Of a stretch of 36,836 nt of DNA, positions 1-9,548 are shown one piece after another. A model generated the notes under the pieces. It was not told the origin of the DNA and did not search any database. It saw nothing but the letters and a program-made list of their open reading frames with translations. This DNA comes from JAVJSD01 sp040219575 (lineage in GTDB: Bacteria > Planctomycetota > Planctomycetia > Pirellulales > Pirellulaceae): contig JAVJSD010000122.1 of the NCBI GenBank assembly GCA_040219575.1, positions 1 to 36,836 on the forward strand. The letters are read 5' to 3'. The number at the start of each line of letters is the position of its first letter. The stretch's first letter is position 1. The position numbers and the translations under genes were made by a program.

Positions 1-114
1 GACTCCGCCGCCTTCGAGGACGAGGCCTACTGGGCCTTCCTCCACCACCAACCCGCCCACAAGCAACGCCAACAACACGACGACTACTTCGCCACCCTCG
101 ACCGCGAAGCGTAA
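1..114 (+). CDS. C-terminal end of an unidentified protein (cut by window edge)
   Basis: Frame 1 is open from the first base to a TAA at 112-114 and gives 37 residues, ending in ATLDREA. The peptide is rich in His, Gln and charged residues (for example FLHHQPAHKQRQQ). Codon third positions are strongly G/C, as in the confident genes here, which supports real coding. It is the only plus-strand gene in the first 26 kb. I do not recognise the family and the fragment is too short to assign a function. The start lies outside the window. Confidence 0.6.
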   Translation, partial: DSAAFEDEAYWAFLHHQPAHKQRQQHDDYFATLDREA

Positions 115-575
115 CGCCTGTCGCGGTGAATCACGCGGAGATGCGGCGATGCTTGCTGCACGGCACGGCCGGCTTACGCCTGGCCGCTCGCCGACGGGTG
201 GACGCTTGCCCAGATAATCCGTTTGTCCGCATATGCGCACCTGAACAGCAGCGCTGATACAGTGCAACAGTGCAATCCGCCGCGTCCACCGCCATCGCCG
301 AACCGCAATTTGGACACGCACTCATGGAGGTAGCGGATCCCGATGACTGATTCTTCTCGTCGCCGGCCCGAGCGCACTCGTACTTCTGGCCAGCGTGCTC
401 CTGGCCAGCGTGCTTCCGGCCAATGTGGACGCGTCATCGACCTCTCGAGTCGATGAGGTCTCGTTGACAAGTTCGCGTGTCTTTCGGCAGCCGGGAAGGC
501 CGCCCTGCAAAAGCGAAACGCCCCGCGCGAATTTCGTGCGGGGCGTTTCGTTGAATCACGGACTCCAATCGCGGA
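115..575. other. Non-coding region between convergent genes
   Basis: No convincing gene. It lies between the end of a plus-strand gene and the end of the minus-strand oxidoreductase, so it holds 3' flanks only. It contains two tandem copies of a 15-bp unit (CTGGCCAGCGTGCTC and one-base variant, 386-400 and 401-415) with a decayed third copy, and the terminator hairpin at 514-550. Short open frames here have no protein-like composition. Confidence 0.6.
514..550 (-). terminator. Rho-independent terminator of the Gfo/Idh/MocA gene
   Basis: A perfect 13-bp inverted repeat (CGAAACGCCCCGC at 514-526, GCGGGGCGTTTCG at 538-550) encloses an 11-nt loop. On the minus strand the stem is followed by GCTTTTGC, a short U-run. 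It begins 25 bp after the stop codon of the minus-strand oxidoreductase. The plus-strand gene ending at 114 is 400 bp away, so this most likely serves the minus-strand transcript. Confidence 0.75.
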
Positions 576-2030
576 TCAAACGTCGGCGGCGGTGGGCACG
601 ACGAAACCTTCGCGGTTGGTGTCCTTGAGCAGGGCGTTGGCCGCTTCGGCGTGCTCGCCGGTGTGGCGCTCGGTCTGCGGATCGTACGTCAGCCAGGGGC
701 CGACGGTGTACTTTTCCGTCTCCGAGACGCCGACGCCCTTGCCCATCACTTCGTGCAGGCGGAGGAAGTGCTCGCTGGCGTCGGAGTTGTCCGCGAAGCC
801 GCCGGCCTTGGCGTTGAAGGGCACCTGCTTGCCGAGCCGGTACGAGTTGTTCATCAAGTGGCCGAGCACACAGCCGTAGTGGGCCTGCGGCGCGGTGCCG
901 TTGGCCATTTCGGGGTCGCCGGCGCGGACGGCGGCGATGAACGCCCCCCAGTTTCCGCCGGGCGTTACGTTGCCCGCCGGCACCGAGACCTTCTCGCCCT
1001 TGTCGGATCCCTTGGGGTAGTACATGCCGCGGATGATCTTGCCGCCGTCCTCGAAGTAGTACTCGTTCTCGACCTGCCGCTCGTAACCCTTGTAGTTCAC
1101 GTTGCGGACGTTGAAGAACACCTGCTGGCCGTTGGGATACTCGGCCATGGCGAACATCGTGTTGGGCGTTTCGCCCTGGTCGTCCCACTGGAAGCGTCCG
1201 CCGAGGGCCATCACGCGGACCGGGTGCGTCTGGTCGTCGTCGAGGGCCCAACGGGCGATGTCCAACTGGTGCGTGCCCTGGTTGTTCATGTCGCCGTTGC
1301 CGGTCGGCCAGAACCAGTGCCAGTTGTAGTGCACGAAGTTGCCGTGGAATTCGTCGATATTCGCCGGGCCGCGCCACAGGTTCCAGTCGAGACCCGCCGG
1401 CGGCGTCGAGACGTCCTTCATGCCGATGCTGCCGCGCGGCTTGCAGCAGTAGCCGTAAGAGATCTTCAGCGGTCCCCACTTGCCGGCCTTAATCGCCTCA
1501 TGCAGACCCGCGATGCTGGCGCTGCTGCGGCTTTGCGTGCCGTGCTGGATGACCACGCCGTACTTCTTCTGCGCTTCGACCACCACGCGGCCTTCCTCGC
1601 AGTCGTGGCTCATCGGCTTTTCGACGTACACATGCTTGCCGGCCTGCGCGCCCCAGATGGTGATCAGCGAGTGCCAGTGGTTCGGCGTGGCGACCGAGAT
1701 GGCGTCGATGCCTTTGTCTTCCAGCGCCTTGCGGACGTCGCGCACGCCCTTGGTGGTGAATTTGCCTTCCGTGCGGCTTTGCAGGCTCTTCATCGCGTCG
1801 CCCAGCACCCGCAGGTCCGGATCGATCACGCAGGCGATCTCCACATTGTCCTCTCCCAGCCAGCCGGACATGTGGGCCTTGCCGCGGCCGTTGAGGCCCG
1901 CCACGGCGATGCGAACGCGATCGTTCGCTCCCAATACCTTGCCCGAGGCCTTCGTGCCGGCCAGCAGCAGCGAGGCGCCGGCCGCGGCCGAAGAGGTTTG
2001 CAAAAAGCCGCGGCGTGTAATGCGTGCCAT
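576..2030 (-). CDS. Tat-exported Gfo/Idh/MocA family oxidoreductase
   Basis: The protein has 484 aa. The N-terminus TRRGFLQ with a following hydrophobic Ala/Leu stretch is a Tat signal, so it is probably exported folded with its nucleotide cofactor. A Rossmann fingerprint GLNGRG (residues 45-50) binds NAD(P). EKP at 137-139 is the family's conserved Lys motif. A C-terminal alpha/beta domain carries GTHQLD near residue 255. The family oxidises or isomerises sugar-like substrates; the exact substrate cannot be read. The start has AGGAG 8 nt upstream of ATG. It is the last gene of the minus-strand sulfatase run but is separated from it by 408 bp holding a fold-back element, so it may have its own promoter. 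A role in processing desulfated sugars is inferred from context. Confidence 0.9.
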   Translation of the reverse strand: MARITRRGFLQTSSAAAGASLLLAGTKASGKVLGANDRVRIAVAGLNGRGKAHMSGWLGEDNVEIACVIDPDLRVLGDAMKSLQSRTEGKFTTKGVRDVRKALEDKGIDAISVATPNHWHSLITIWGAQAGKHVYVEKPMSHDCEEGRVVVEAQKKYGVVIQHGTQSRSSASIAGLHEAIKAGKWGPLKISYGYCCKPRGSIGMKDVSTPPAGLDWNLWRGPANIDEFHGNFVHYNWHWFWPTGNGDMNNQGTHQLDIARWALDDDQTHPVRVMALGGRFQWDDQGETPNTMFAMAEYPNGQQVFFNVRNVNYKGYERQVENEYYFEDGGKIIRGMYYPKGSDKGEKVSVPAGNVTPGGNWGAFIAAVRAGDPEMANGTAPQAHYGCVLGHLMNNSYRLGKQVPFNAKAGGFADNSDASEHFLRLHEVMGKGVGVSETEKYTVGPWLTYDPQTERHTGEHAEAANALLKDTNREGFVVPTAADV

Positions 2031-2269
2031 CGTATCGAACTCCTGATTTCATACGGACGAATAGAGAGGCTCCAGATTATAGATGATACGTGAACCGGCC
2101 GCAGGTTACAAATCCGGGGTTGGAGGGCCACGGGGCAGTCGTCCAACTGCCGCGAGGACGCTGCCTGCGTCCCGGCCTGATGCGTCCCGGCCTGATGCGG
2201 CTGGCGGCAGCTACGGATTGGCCTGCGTTGGGCGGCCAGCGAGGCGGCCCGCCCTTTGTGGTAAATTTC
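2031..2269. other. Non-coding leader upstream of the oxidoreductase
   Basis: No gene is supported. The segment is the 5' flank of the minus-strand oxidoreductase and should hold its promoter, but I could not pick a convincing -35/-10 pair. It contains two exact tandem copies of a 15-bp unit (TGCGTCCCGGCCTGA, 2166-2180 and 2181-2195) and a small hairpin GGCAGT/ACTGCC near 2135. With the adjoining fold-back element, the gene-free stretch is 408 bp. Confidence 0.5.
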
Positions 2270-2435
2270 GGATTATTCATGAAGACCGTCGCGAAAGGTC
2301 GTAAGGGACATCGTGGCAAGGCGGACGAACGAATCGCCTGCAGACGTATTGCAATACGGCGAGGACGATTCGTGAAGTCCAACGCCGTCCACGAAAGCAC
2401 TTGCGGCCTCGCAGCAGATCGCTCATGAATAATCC
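2270..2435. repeat. 166-bp fold-back (long hairpin) element, MITE-like
   Basis: The ends are a perfect 13-bp inverted repeat: GGATTATTCATGA at 2270-2282 and TCATGAATAATCC at 2423-2435. The centre is a perfect 14-bp palindrome, CGTATTGCAATACG, at 2345-2358. Between them the two halves remain partly complementary, with ACGAATCG (2329-2336) opposite CGATTCGT (2366-2373) and blocks such as TCGTGG and GGCG matching. All palindromes share nearly the same centre (about 2351-2352), so the whole segment can fold into one imperfect hairpin of about 80 bp. It has no coding potential. It ends 3 bp short of the sulfatase stop codon at 2439. It could be a non-autonomous transposon or a structured RNA. No clear target duplication is visible. 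Confidence 0.7.
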
Positions 2436-2438
2436 ACG

Positions 2439-4007
2439 TTAGTTGCCGGTAGCTTTGAGTTCATCGTCTTCGAGCTTGCGCCGGCCTTCGAACGGCCCCC
2501 ACGTCAACCGCTTCCCGTAGCCGTCATTGTGCCTGTATGCGGTGGGATCATAGTCCGGGTTTTGCTTGGGGATGCGAGCGCCAACTTGTTCCAAGTATCG
2601 TGTCATCTTGTCGTAGAGTGCTTGATGTTCCTTGCGGTGAGTCTTCGCGACGTTGTGCACTTCGCCCACATCCTTCGACAAGTCGAAGAGCATCGGGATG
2701 TCGGGGCGTTCATAGAAGTGCAATAGTTTCATCTTTCCCGAGACCACCGCGGTGTGCGGCATGCTGCTGCGGTAGTGGGGGTAGTGGAAGTAGAGGTGGC
2801 GGTTGAGAAACGCATCATCGGGTTCGTCGCCGGCCATGTAAGACGCGAGGCTGACACCGTCGATGTCCTTGAGTTCCGTCGGGTCACCGCCCGCCCATTC
2901 CACGAACGTGGGCAGGAAATCGTAATTGACTACGTTTCCCTCGAAGACTGAACCTGCTTTGATCCCCGGTCCTTTCACGATCATGGGGACGCGGATGCCT
3001 CCCTGCCAGACCCACCACTTCGCGCCGTGGAGCGGTTGCACATGACCGGGCGTGAGTTGGAGTTCTTTGTGCCGATAGCCGTTGTCGGCGACCATGATCA
3101 CGTAGGTGTTGTCTTCGATTCGCAATTCTTTGATGCGGTCGAGTACCGCGCCGATCCGCCCGTCGAGATCTTCCCCCATGCCCAGCCAGATGGCGGGATC
3201 TTCCTTGCGATTGACCGTCTCGGCCGTCTTTCCGATCTTCTTGTAATAGTCCTGCACGGCAGAATTGTGCGTGTATTTCTGGCGGGTGGCCGGCAGGCAC
3301 TCGCGGCCTTCGTGCATGGCGTAGTGAGAGATTTGCAGATAGAACGGTTTTTCCGCCTCGACCTGCTCGTTCATGAAGCCGATGGCCCTCTCCGTGACGC
3401 TGAACATCAACTTGGGGTCGGTCAGGTGATCCGGGAGGCGTTGCTTCGCGTCGTCCGGCAGCGTGTTGCCGGGATTGTTGTTTGTATCTCCGTCATGCAG
3501 CACGTAACCCTCGTCGCCGGGATCGCCGCGCATGTGCCACTTGCCGATGTGAGCGCTGACGTAGCCCAGCGGCCTCAGCGCTTCCGGGATTGTCACCGCG
3601 TCCGGATCAATCGTCTGGTCCGATACGCAAGGGATGACGGGAAAGCTCTTGTAGGCCCTGCTTTCGTCGTAATACACCTGTCCTCGGCTGTTCATGTAGA
3701 CGGTGAAGCCACTGCGAGGCGAAGACTGACCTGTTTGCACACAGACGCGAGAAGGGGAACATTGCGGCGACGCGTAGGCGTGCGTGAACCTCAGTCCCTC
3801 TCGCGCCAACCGCTGCACGTTGGGCATTTGCAGAATGGGCATGTGCGAATTCTCGACCGTGTCATCCATGGGCGCCGGCGTGCCGCTCCAGCCCCAGTCG
3901 TCGATGAAGAGCAGAACGATGTTGGGCTTCTTCGGCGTTGCTTCATCTCCAAACGCATTGCTAATGCAGAGGAGAATCGCGATTGCCGTTGCGAAGGCAG
4001 TTTTCAT
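2439..4007 (-). CDS. Exported sulfatase (type I, Cys-type) no. 1
   Basis: The 522-aa arylsulfatase-family hydrolase has a signal peptide (residues 1-20, ending SNAFG). The metal-binding pair is D36-D37 (FIDDWGW). The sulfatase signature CSPSR at 83-87 has C83 as the residue matured to formylglycine. GKWH at 155-158 and the second metal site AD-N at 307-309 (ADNG) follow, then GGIRVP near 336. It hydrolyses sulfate esters, probably of polysaccharide, in the periplasm or outside the cell. It is fourth in the tandem run, with 77 bp between it and the preceding sulfatase. ATG at 4005-4007 is chosen because the signal peptide starts there; there is no strong Shine-Dalgarno. The maturation enzyme (FGE) is not in the window. 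The substrate is unknown. Confidence 0.92.
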   Translation of the reverse strand: MKTAFATAIAILLCISNAFGDEATPKKPNIVLLFIDDWGWSGTPAPMDDTVENSHMPILQMPNVQRLAREGLRFTHAYASPQCSPSRVCVQTGQSSPRSGFTVYMNSRGQVYYDESRAYKSFPVIPCVSDQTIDPDAVTIPEALRPLGYVSAHIGKWHMRGDPGDEGYVLHDGDTNNNPGNTLPDDAKQRLPDHLTDPKLMFSVTERAIGFMNEQVEAEKPFYLQISHYAMHEGRECLPATRQKYTHNSAVQDYYKKIGKTAETVNRKEDPAIWLGMGEDLDGRIGAVLDRIKELRIEDNTYVIMVADNGYRHKELQLTPGHVQPLHGAKWWVWQGGIRVPMIVKGPGIKAGSVFEGNVVNYDFLPTFVEWAGGDPTELKDIDGVSLASYMAGDEPDDAFLNRHLYFHYPHYRSSMPHTAVVSGKMKLLHFYERPDIPMLFDLSKDVGEVHNVAKTHRKEHQALYDKMTRYLEQVGARIPKQNPDYDPTAYRHNDGYGKRLTWGPFEGRRKLEDDELKATGN

Positions 4008-4084
4008 GCGACCAAACTACTTTTGAAGGGATAGAGTCGATGCGAGCTGTCGGCCGTGCGAGGCCGTGCGAGTGCTAATCTTCC

Positions 4085-5455
<1,371 letters not shown>

Positions 5456-5472
5456 TGTTTTGTCGCCGGTTG

Positions 5473-6882
5473 CTAATTCGTTAGTGTTTGCGGAAGTGGC
5501 GTTGCCATCGCCGACGGAACTGGCGCCGCGGCCCGGAGACGATCAACGAGTTTTCCATACGCGGGGTTCTCGATCTGGTTGGTCCATTCGTGCGGATCCT
5601 TCGCCGTGTCGTAGAACTCCTCCTGGTCGGATCCGTAACGGATGTAGCGTCCCGTTTCATTGCGAATGCTGATATACGGCTTCCACGGTGCTCCCTTGCT
5701 GGTCAAGCCGGTTATTGCAGTGCTTTGCCACTTTGCTTGCGGATCCTTGAGCAACGGCGCCAGCGAACGGCCATCGAGGTATTCTGGTGGCTCCAATCCG
5801 CACAACTCCGCCAAGGTTGGGTAGATATCGAGGAGCGACACGAATCGCTGGCACTCCGTATCGGCGGGCGTCATTCCAGGCACGCGAACCATTAACAGGG
5901 AGTGAGAAGCCTCCTCCCACAGAGTGGCCTTCTGCCAGTGGTGCTTCTCGCCCAAGTGAAAGCCGTGATCGGTCAACAGCACGACGATCGTATTGTCCCG
6001 GTGAGGACTCTTGTCCAACGCGTCCAACACGCGTCCCATTTGAGCGTCGACGTATGCCGTGGTCGCCAGATAAGCTTGCACGGCTTCCTTGTGTAGGCCA
6101 TGTTCGAGTATCGCGTCGACGAACTTGCCCTTCCCATCGGTCAACTCACGGCCGAGCGGCGGCACGTCGTCCAGATCGTTTTTCAAGATCTCCGGTACAG
6201 CCACCTGGTCCAACGGAAACATGTCGAAGTACTTTTGCGGCACGTACCAAGGCATGTGCGGATTGAACGTGCCAAACGCGATAAAAAACGGCTTGTCATG
6301 CGTTTTCCGCAACTGGGCGATCGCCGCGTCGGCGTTCCGGGTGTCGTTCATCTCGGCTTCGGTCAGATGAATCGGGCCCCAGTCTTGTTCGCCTCGGCCG
6401 ACCGCAGTCAGCGGCGCTCCCGGCGGAGCCGGATCGCGCTTGTGGCCGATCTTCTCATCCCAATGTTCCTTTTGATCCCAGCCATGCGTGATCTTTCCAT
6501 AGCCCGCCGTGGTGTAACCGGCGTTCTTAAACAGCCCCGCCAAGGAGAGTGCATTCTTGAGCGGCTCGCTCGTGCTGGCACCGGGTGTGTTGTGATAGTG
6601 CCCTGATTTCCAGGGAGCCACTCCAGAGAAGAACGCGGTGCGAGACGGTGAGCAGACTGGGGCAGCGGTGTAGGCGCGTTTGAAAGTGACGCCGCTTTGG
6701 GCAAACCGCGTCAGGTTGGGAGTGATTGTCTTGCCGGCGTAACGATTGGGATCGCCCAGCGGCCAACTGTTCAGGTCGTCGGCGACCAGCAAGAGGACGT
6801 TCTTCGGCCCGTCCGTCTCTTCTGCTTGGACGGCAACTCCCAGCGAAAGAGAAGTGAGTAGTGAGATGTAGATCGACTTCAT
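5473..6882 (-). CDS. Exported sulfatase no. 3, iduronate-2-sulfatase-like
   Basis: The protein has 469 aa from ATG at 6880-6882. An upstream in-frame TTG at 6894 is less likely because the signal peptide (MKSIYISLL...VQA) begins at the ATG. Metal residues D35-D36 lie in VADDLNSW. CSPSR at 77-81 is the formylglycine site, with K130 and H133 in GYGKITH. The second metal site is DHG at 305-307, within TDHGFHLGEKHHWQK. The LNSWPLGD and HLGEKHHWQK contexts are typical of the iduronate-2-sulfatase-like branch, which removes 2-O-sulfates; the actual substrate here is not known. It lies 42 bp after sulfatase no. 4 and 17 bp before no. 2 in the same transcription direction. Confidence 0.92.
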   Translation of the reverse strand: MKSIYISLLTSLSLGVAVQAEETDGPKNVLLLVADDLNSWPLGDPNRYAGKTITPNLTRFAQSGVTFKRAYTAAPVCSPSRTAFFSGVAPWKSGHYHNTPGASTSEPLKNALSLAGLFKNAGYTTAGYGKITHGWDQKEHWDEKIGHKRDPAPPGAPLTAVGRGEQDWGPIHLTEAEMNDTRNADAAIAQLRKTHDKPFFIAFGTFNPHMPWYVPQKYFDMFPLDQVAVPEILKNDLDDVPPLGRELTDGKGKFVDAILEHGLHKEAVQAYLATTAYVDAQMGRVLDALDKSPHRDNTIVVLLTDHGFHLGEKHHWQKATLWEEASHSLLMVRVPGMTPADTECQRFVSLLDIYPTLAELCGLEPPEYLDGRSLAPLLKDPQAKWQSTAITGLTSKGAPWKPYISIRNETGRYIRYGSDQEEFYDTAKDPHEWTNQIENPAYGKLVDRLRAAAPVPSAMATPLPQTLTN

Positions 6883-6924
6883 TTTGCACACCAAGTGAAA
6901 ACTCGTTGCTCTGTTTCGATGCTG

Positions 6925-8340
6925 CTACTGGGAGGACCTCGGAGCTTTCCATCCCGGCTTCAGCTTGGAAAACGTGTCGAAGTGTTTCTGGTATTCTTCC
7001 ATTTCAGACCACAACTCGGTGCGTTGCGGTTGGATGACGCGACCTTCCGGGTAATCCTTCCCTTCCGCGCTGGCCTGGATTGAGGCGAGCACCTTTTCGG
7101 CTTCCGCCTTCATTTTCGCGAAACGTTCCGTGTGACTGCCGGAGACATCGGTGCTTTCTCTCGGATCCTGCTCCAAGTCAAACAATTCCCAGTTGGCCTT
7201 TTTCCCTCTCCCAACTTGCAGAAGCTTGAAGCGCCCGTCGATGAGCGCCACCCCCTTTGACGTGAACGGAATCGAGTGCGTGCGGTCCGGCAGTTCTCCC
7301 TCGAACAAGTCCAGGATGCTTTCGCCGTCAACAACGGGAAGCTGAGAGTCTTTGGGAAGGCTCAGCAAATCGACGATCGTGGGCATAATATCCATGGTCG
7401 AGGCCGGGAAGTCTGTCACCGTGGGCTCGATTCTGCCCGGCCATTCGATGATGCCGGGAACGCGAATTCCGCCTTCATGAAGATCCCCCTTGTTGCCTTT
7501 GAGGTGACCGACAGAATCCGGGTCGACCGGCAACCCACCGTTGTCGCTGGTGAACCAAATGAGTGTATCTTCCTCAATACCCAGATCTCTCAGGCCCTGC
7601 CGCAACATGCCGATGCTGCGATCCATCGCCACAATCTCACCGAGTTGGTCGCCGTGCTTCCCTTCCGGAAATCCCTCTCGATCGGCCGGATCACAGACAA
7701 ATGGGTGATGCGGTGATCCGTACCATACAACGACAAAGCTGGGTGTACCCTTGTTGTTTCGCATGAAGCTGAGGGCTTCTTGGACCATCAATTCAGACGA
7801 CTCTCCTTCCAGGTACTCGAATTTCCCGTTGCGGCTCATCAACGGGTTCATCTCGAAAAAGTTGGTCGCCGATAGCCATACATCGAACCCGTAGTGGCCG
7901 GGATGATTGGGATCATTGGGCAGGATCGGCATGCCGTTGCCCTTCACTCCGTTCAAATGCCACTTCCCGTAGTGAGCCGTGGCGTAGCCGGCATCATTCA
8001 GGGATTGCGAAAGCGTTTTCTCCTGAAGGCAGAGCCGCTTGTGCAAGCCAGGGACTCCGGTGCGCGCGGGAGATCGCCCGGTTAACACGGAAGCCCGAGT
8101 TGGCGAGCAGATCGGCGCGGCCGCGTAGAAGCGATTAAAGCGGATGCCGCCCTCGGCCATCGCATCGAGGTGAGGAGTCTTGCCCTTCAGGTGCGGATGG
8201 TTCATGTAGCCTACTTGGCCCCAGCCCAGATCATCGGCCATGACAAGTACGATATTGGGACGCGGTGATTGGGCAAGCAAAGTGCTGGTTGCCGGGAAGA
8301 GGAGAGAGCACACCGCGATTAATGTCAGGCAACGGTTCAT
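6925..8340 (-). CDS. Exported sulfatase (type I, Cys-type) no. 4
   Basis: The protein has 471 aa from ATG at 8338-8340, chosen over an in-frame ATG 30 bp upstream because AGGA lies 8 nt before it and a clean signal peptide (MNRCLTLIAV...LLA) starts there. The first metal pair is D36-D37 (MADDLGWGQ). The formylglycine signature is CSPTR at 78-82, with Thr replacing Ser, which is tolerated in the family. GKWH lies at 125-128, DNG at 266-268, and KGDLHEGGIRVP near 284. It is the first intact gene of the run. The longer alternative start (8370) would overlap the stop of the truncated sulfatase just upstream, suggesting the two were once translationally coupled. Confidence 0.92.
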   Translation of the reverse strand: MNRCLTLIAVCSLLFPATSTLLAQSPRPNIVLVMADDLGWGQVGYMNHPHLKGKTPHLDAMAEGGIRFNRFYAAAPICSPTRASVLTGRSPARTGVPGLHKRLCLQEKTLSQSLNDAGYATAHYGKWHLNGVKGNGMPILPNDPNHPGHYGFDVWLSATNFFEMNPLMSRNGKFEYLEGESSELMVQEALSFMRNNKGTPSFVVVWYGSPHHPFVCDPADREGFPEGKHGDQLGEIVAMDRSIGMLRQGLRDLGIEEDTLIWFTSDNGGLPVDPDSVGHLKGNKGDLHEGGIRVPGIIEWPGRIEPTVTDFPASTMDIMPTIVDLLSLPKDSQLPVVDGESILDLFEGELPDRTHSIPFTSKGVALIDGRFKLLQVGRGKKANWELFDLEQDPRESTDVSGSHTERFAKMKAEAEKVLASIQASAEGKDYPEGRVIQPQRTELWSEMEEYQKHFDTFSKLKPGWKAPRSSQ

Positions 8341-8366
8341 TGCGAATGTCCTGGTTATTCTCGTCA

Positions 8367-8774
8367 TCATCGAGATCGCCCCCTAGTCCGCAACTCGTTG
8401 AGCAAGTCCGCCAGACGGCTAGCGATCTCGGGATGGTCGCTCAACAAATTGTTCTGCTCACCTGGGTCTTCGGTCAGATCATCAAGTTGCGGCTTGAGTT
8501 CATCGCGCCGGGAAACCCTACGTAACGCCAGGCTGGGCTCGCCTTCGATGTACTTCCAACGGCCTTGGCGGATCGCAAAGTTGCGATTGGGACTATGAAG
8601 CACGTTTGAGGATCGAATAGGCGCCCTCACGGAATCGACCAGAATAGCCGGCAAGACATTGACGCTATCCTCGGCCGCTTGTTCGCCGGGAATCGGCTTT
8701 CCAATCATTGCAGCAATCGTCACGTATATATCGACGAGATTGATCGTGTCGTCACACACTGCCGCCGGATCACC
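8367..8774 (-). pseudogene. Sulfatase remnant, C-terminal part only
   Basis: About 130-135 codons encode the tail of a sulfatase. A CDDTINLVDIY block (normally after the catalytic core) is followed by a conserved middle (NFAIRQGRWKY) and the usual ending DDLTEDPGEQNNL with a helix. The N-terminal half with the CxPSR formylglycine site, both metal sites and the signal peptide is absent, so it cannot be active. The frame starts from an internal GTG with no ribosome site. Recognisable similarity stops around 8774, just before the 3' end (8812) of an unrelated small membrane-protein gene, which places a deletion breakpoint there. The 3' end is intact and reaches into the leader of sulfatase no. 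4. The left limit of the homology is approximate. Confidence 0.75.
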
Positions 8775-8811
8775 TCGGCGCGTCGGTCGGCGAAGGCGTC
8801 TGCTTGCATGT

Positions 8812-9296
8812 TCATCGTGCGCTGGCCGGACCGACGACGAACGGCCCGAGAAGGCCCAAGGTCACCAGAAACGAGAGGAGCAACATGAACAACACGGAAA
8901 ACACGAAGGAGGCCAGGCAGAATCCCAACCCGAAGCGGAAGCCCGCCGAAAACATCTGATCGTGGGTCACGGTCATCCGCGTCGGCAGCGATCGCGACGG
9001 GGTGGGGGCCAGCGGCTGCGACTGCGGTTGCAGTGGCGCCGCCGGCTGTTGCACCGCCACGGGTTGATTCGGAATGGATTGATTCGGCATGGGGGCGGCG
9101 GCGGTCCGCGCCCGCGGCGGCGGTCCGCGCCCGCGGCGGCGGTCCGCGCCCGCGGCGGCGGCGAAGCGCGTCGCGCTTGCGGCTCGGGCGACGACTGCGC
9201 GTCGGGACAAACCTTGCAGATGATTTGGCCGCTGATACTGCCTCCTGAAGCACCTGAGCTGAGACTAGGCTCTGTCGGGAAACGCGGACGTGGCAT
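8812..9296 (-). pseudogene. Small membrane protein frameshifted by a 19-bp tandem repeat
   Basis: The N-terminal part starts at ATG 9294-9296 (MPRPRFPTEPS...) and includes a CKVC pair. The C-terminal part in a different frame has a Pro/Gln-rich linker (IPNQPVAVQQPAAPLQPQ) and a long hydrophobic segment (GLGFCLASFVFSVLFMLLL) ending GPASAR at 8812. The two frames are separated by three exact copies of a 19-bp unit (9102-9158). With one copy, or with four, they join in frame as ...SPPPRARTAAAPMPNQ. A single-copy ancestor would give a protein of about 148 aa with one or two membrane segments. Family not recognised. It could also be a phase-variable gene in the OFF state. The N-terminal start lies next to a repeat element and is uncertain. 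Confidence 0.5.
9102..9158. repeat. Three tandem copies of a 19-bp GC-rich unit
   Basis: The exact unit CGGTCCGCGCCCGCGGCGG occurs at 9102-9120, 9121-9139 and 9140-9158. Because 19 is not a multiple of three, each copy shifts the reading frame by one. All three minus-strand frames are open across it, which makes several overlapping open frames look plausible. Confidence 0.95.
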
Positions 9297-9302
9297 CGAC
9301 AT

Positions 9303-9375
9303 GTAGCGGAACTCGTGAGCGTTCCTCCTTTTCAATGCCATCGGAGGTCTCACGACGTCTCACGACTTCCGCTGC
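9303..9375 (-). repeat. Double-hairpin repeat element, copy A (inverted, decayed)
   Basis: It begins GTAGCGGAACTCGTGAG and ends CTCACGACTTCCGCTGC, that is, the element of copies B-E in reverse orientation. The first hairpin keeps a GGAAC/GTTCC stem around the GTGA loop but has a mismatch. The other end has a partial duplication of the CTCACGAC block. It lies between the frameshifted membrane gene and the 3' end of the PPC-domain gene. Confidence 0.7.
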
Positions 9376-9548
9376 GAAGTTTCTGGACAAAGCCTAGCAT
9401 GCCGGAGACGCCGATTCGAGCATGGAAGCCAATCGGCCCCGCCTCATCATGCGCCGCCGCAACAAGCACGCCGCGCGAGCAAGTGCATGGCGGCATGCGG
9501 CTCGTCGCGCGTGCGCTGGTTAAGGCGGAACTCGAAGCCGTTGCTCCT

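Noticed and set aside
651..2093. Plus-strand open frame of 480 codons
   Set aside because: Antisense to the Gfo/Idh/MocA gene; composition is Val/Ala/Leu/Arg-biased and no motif is seen.
9102..9158. CRISPR-like array
   Set aside because: Copies are directly adjacent with no spacers, and only 19 bp each; it is a simple tandem repeat.
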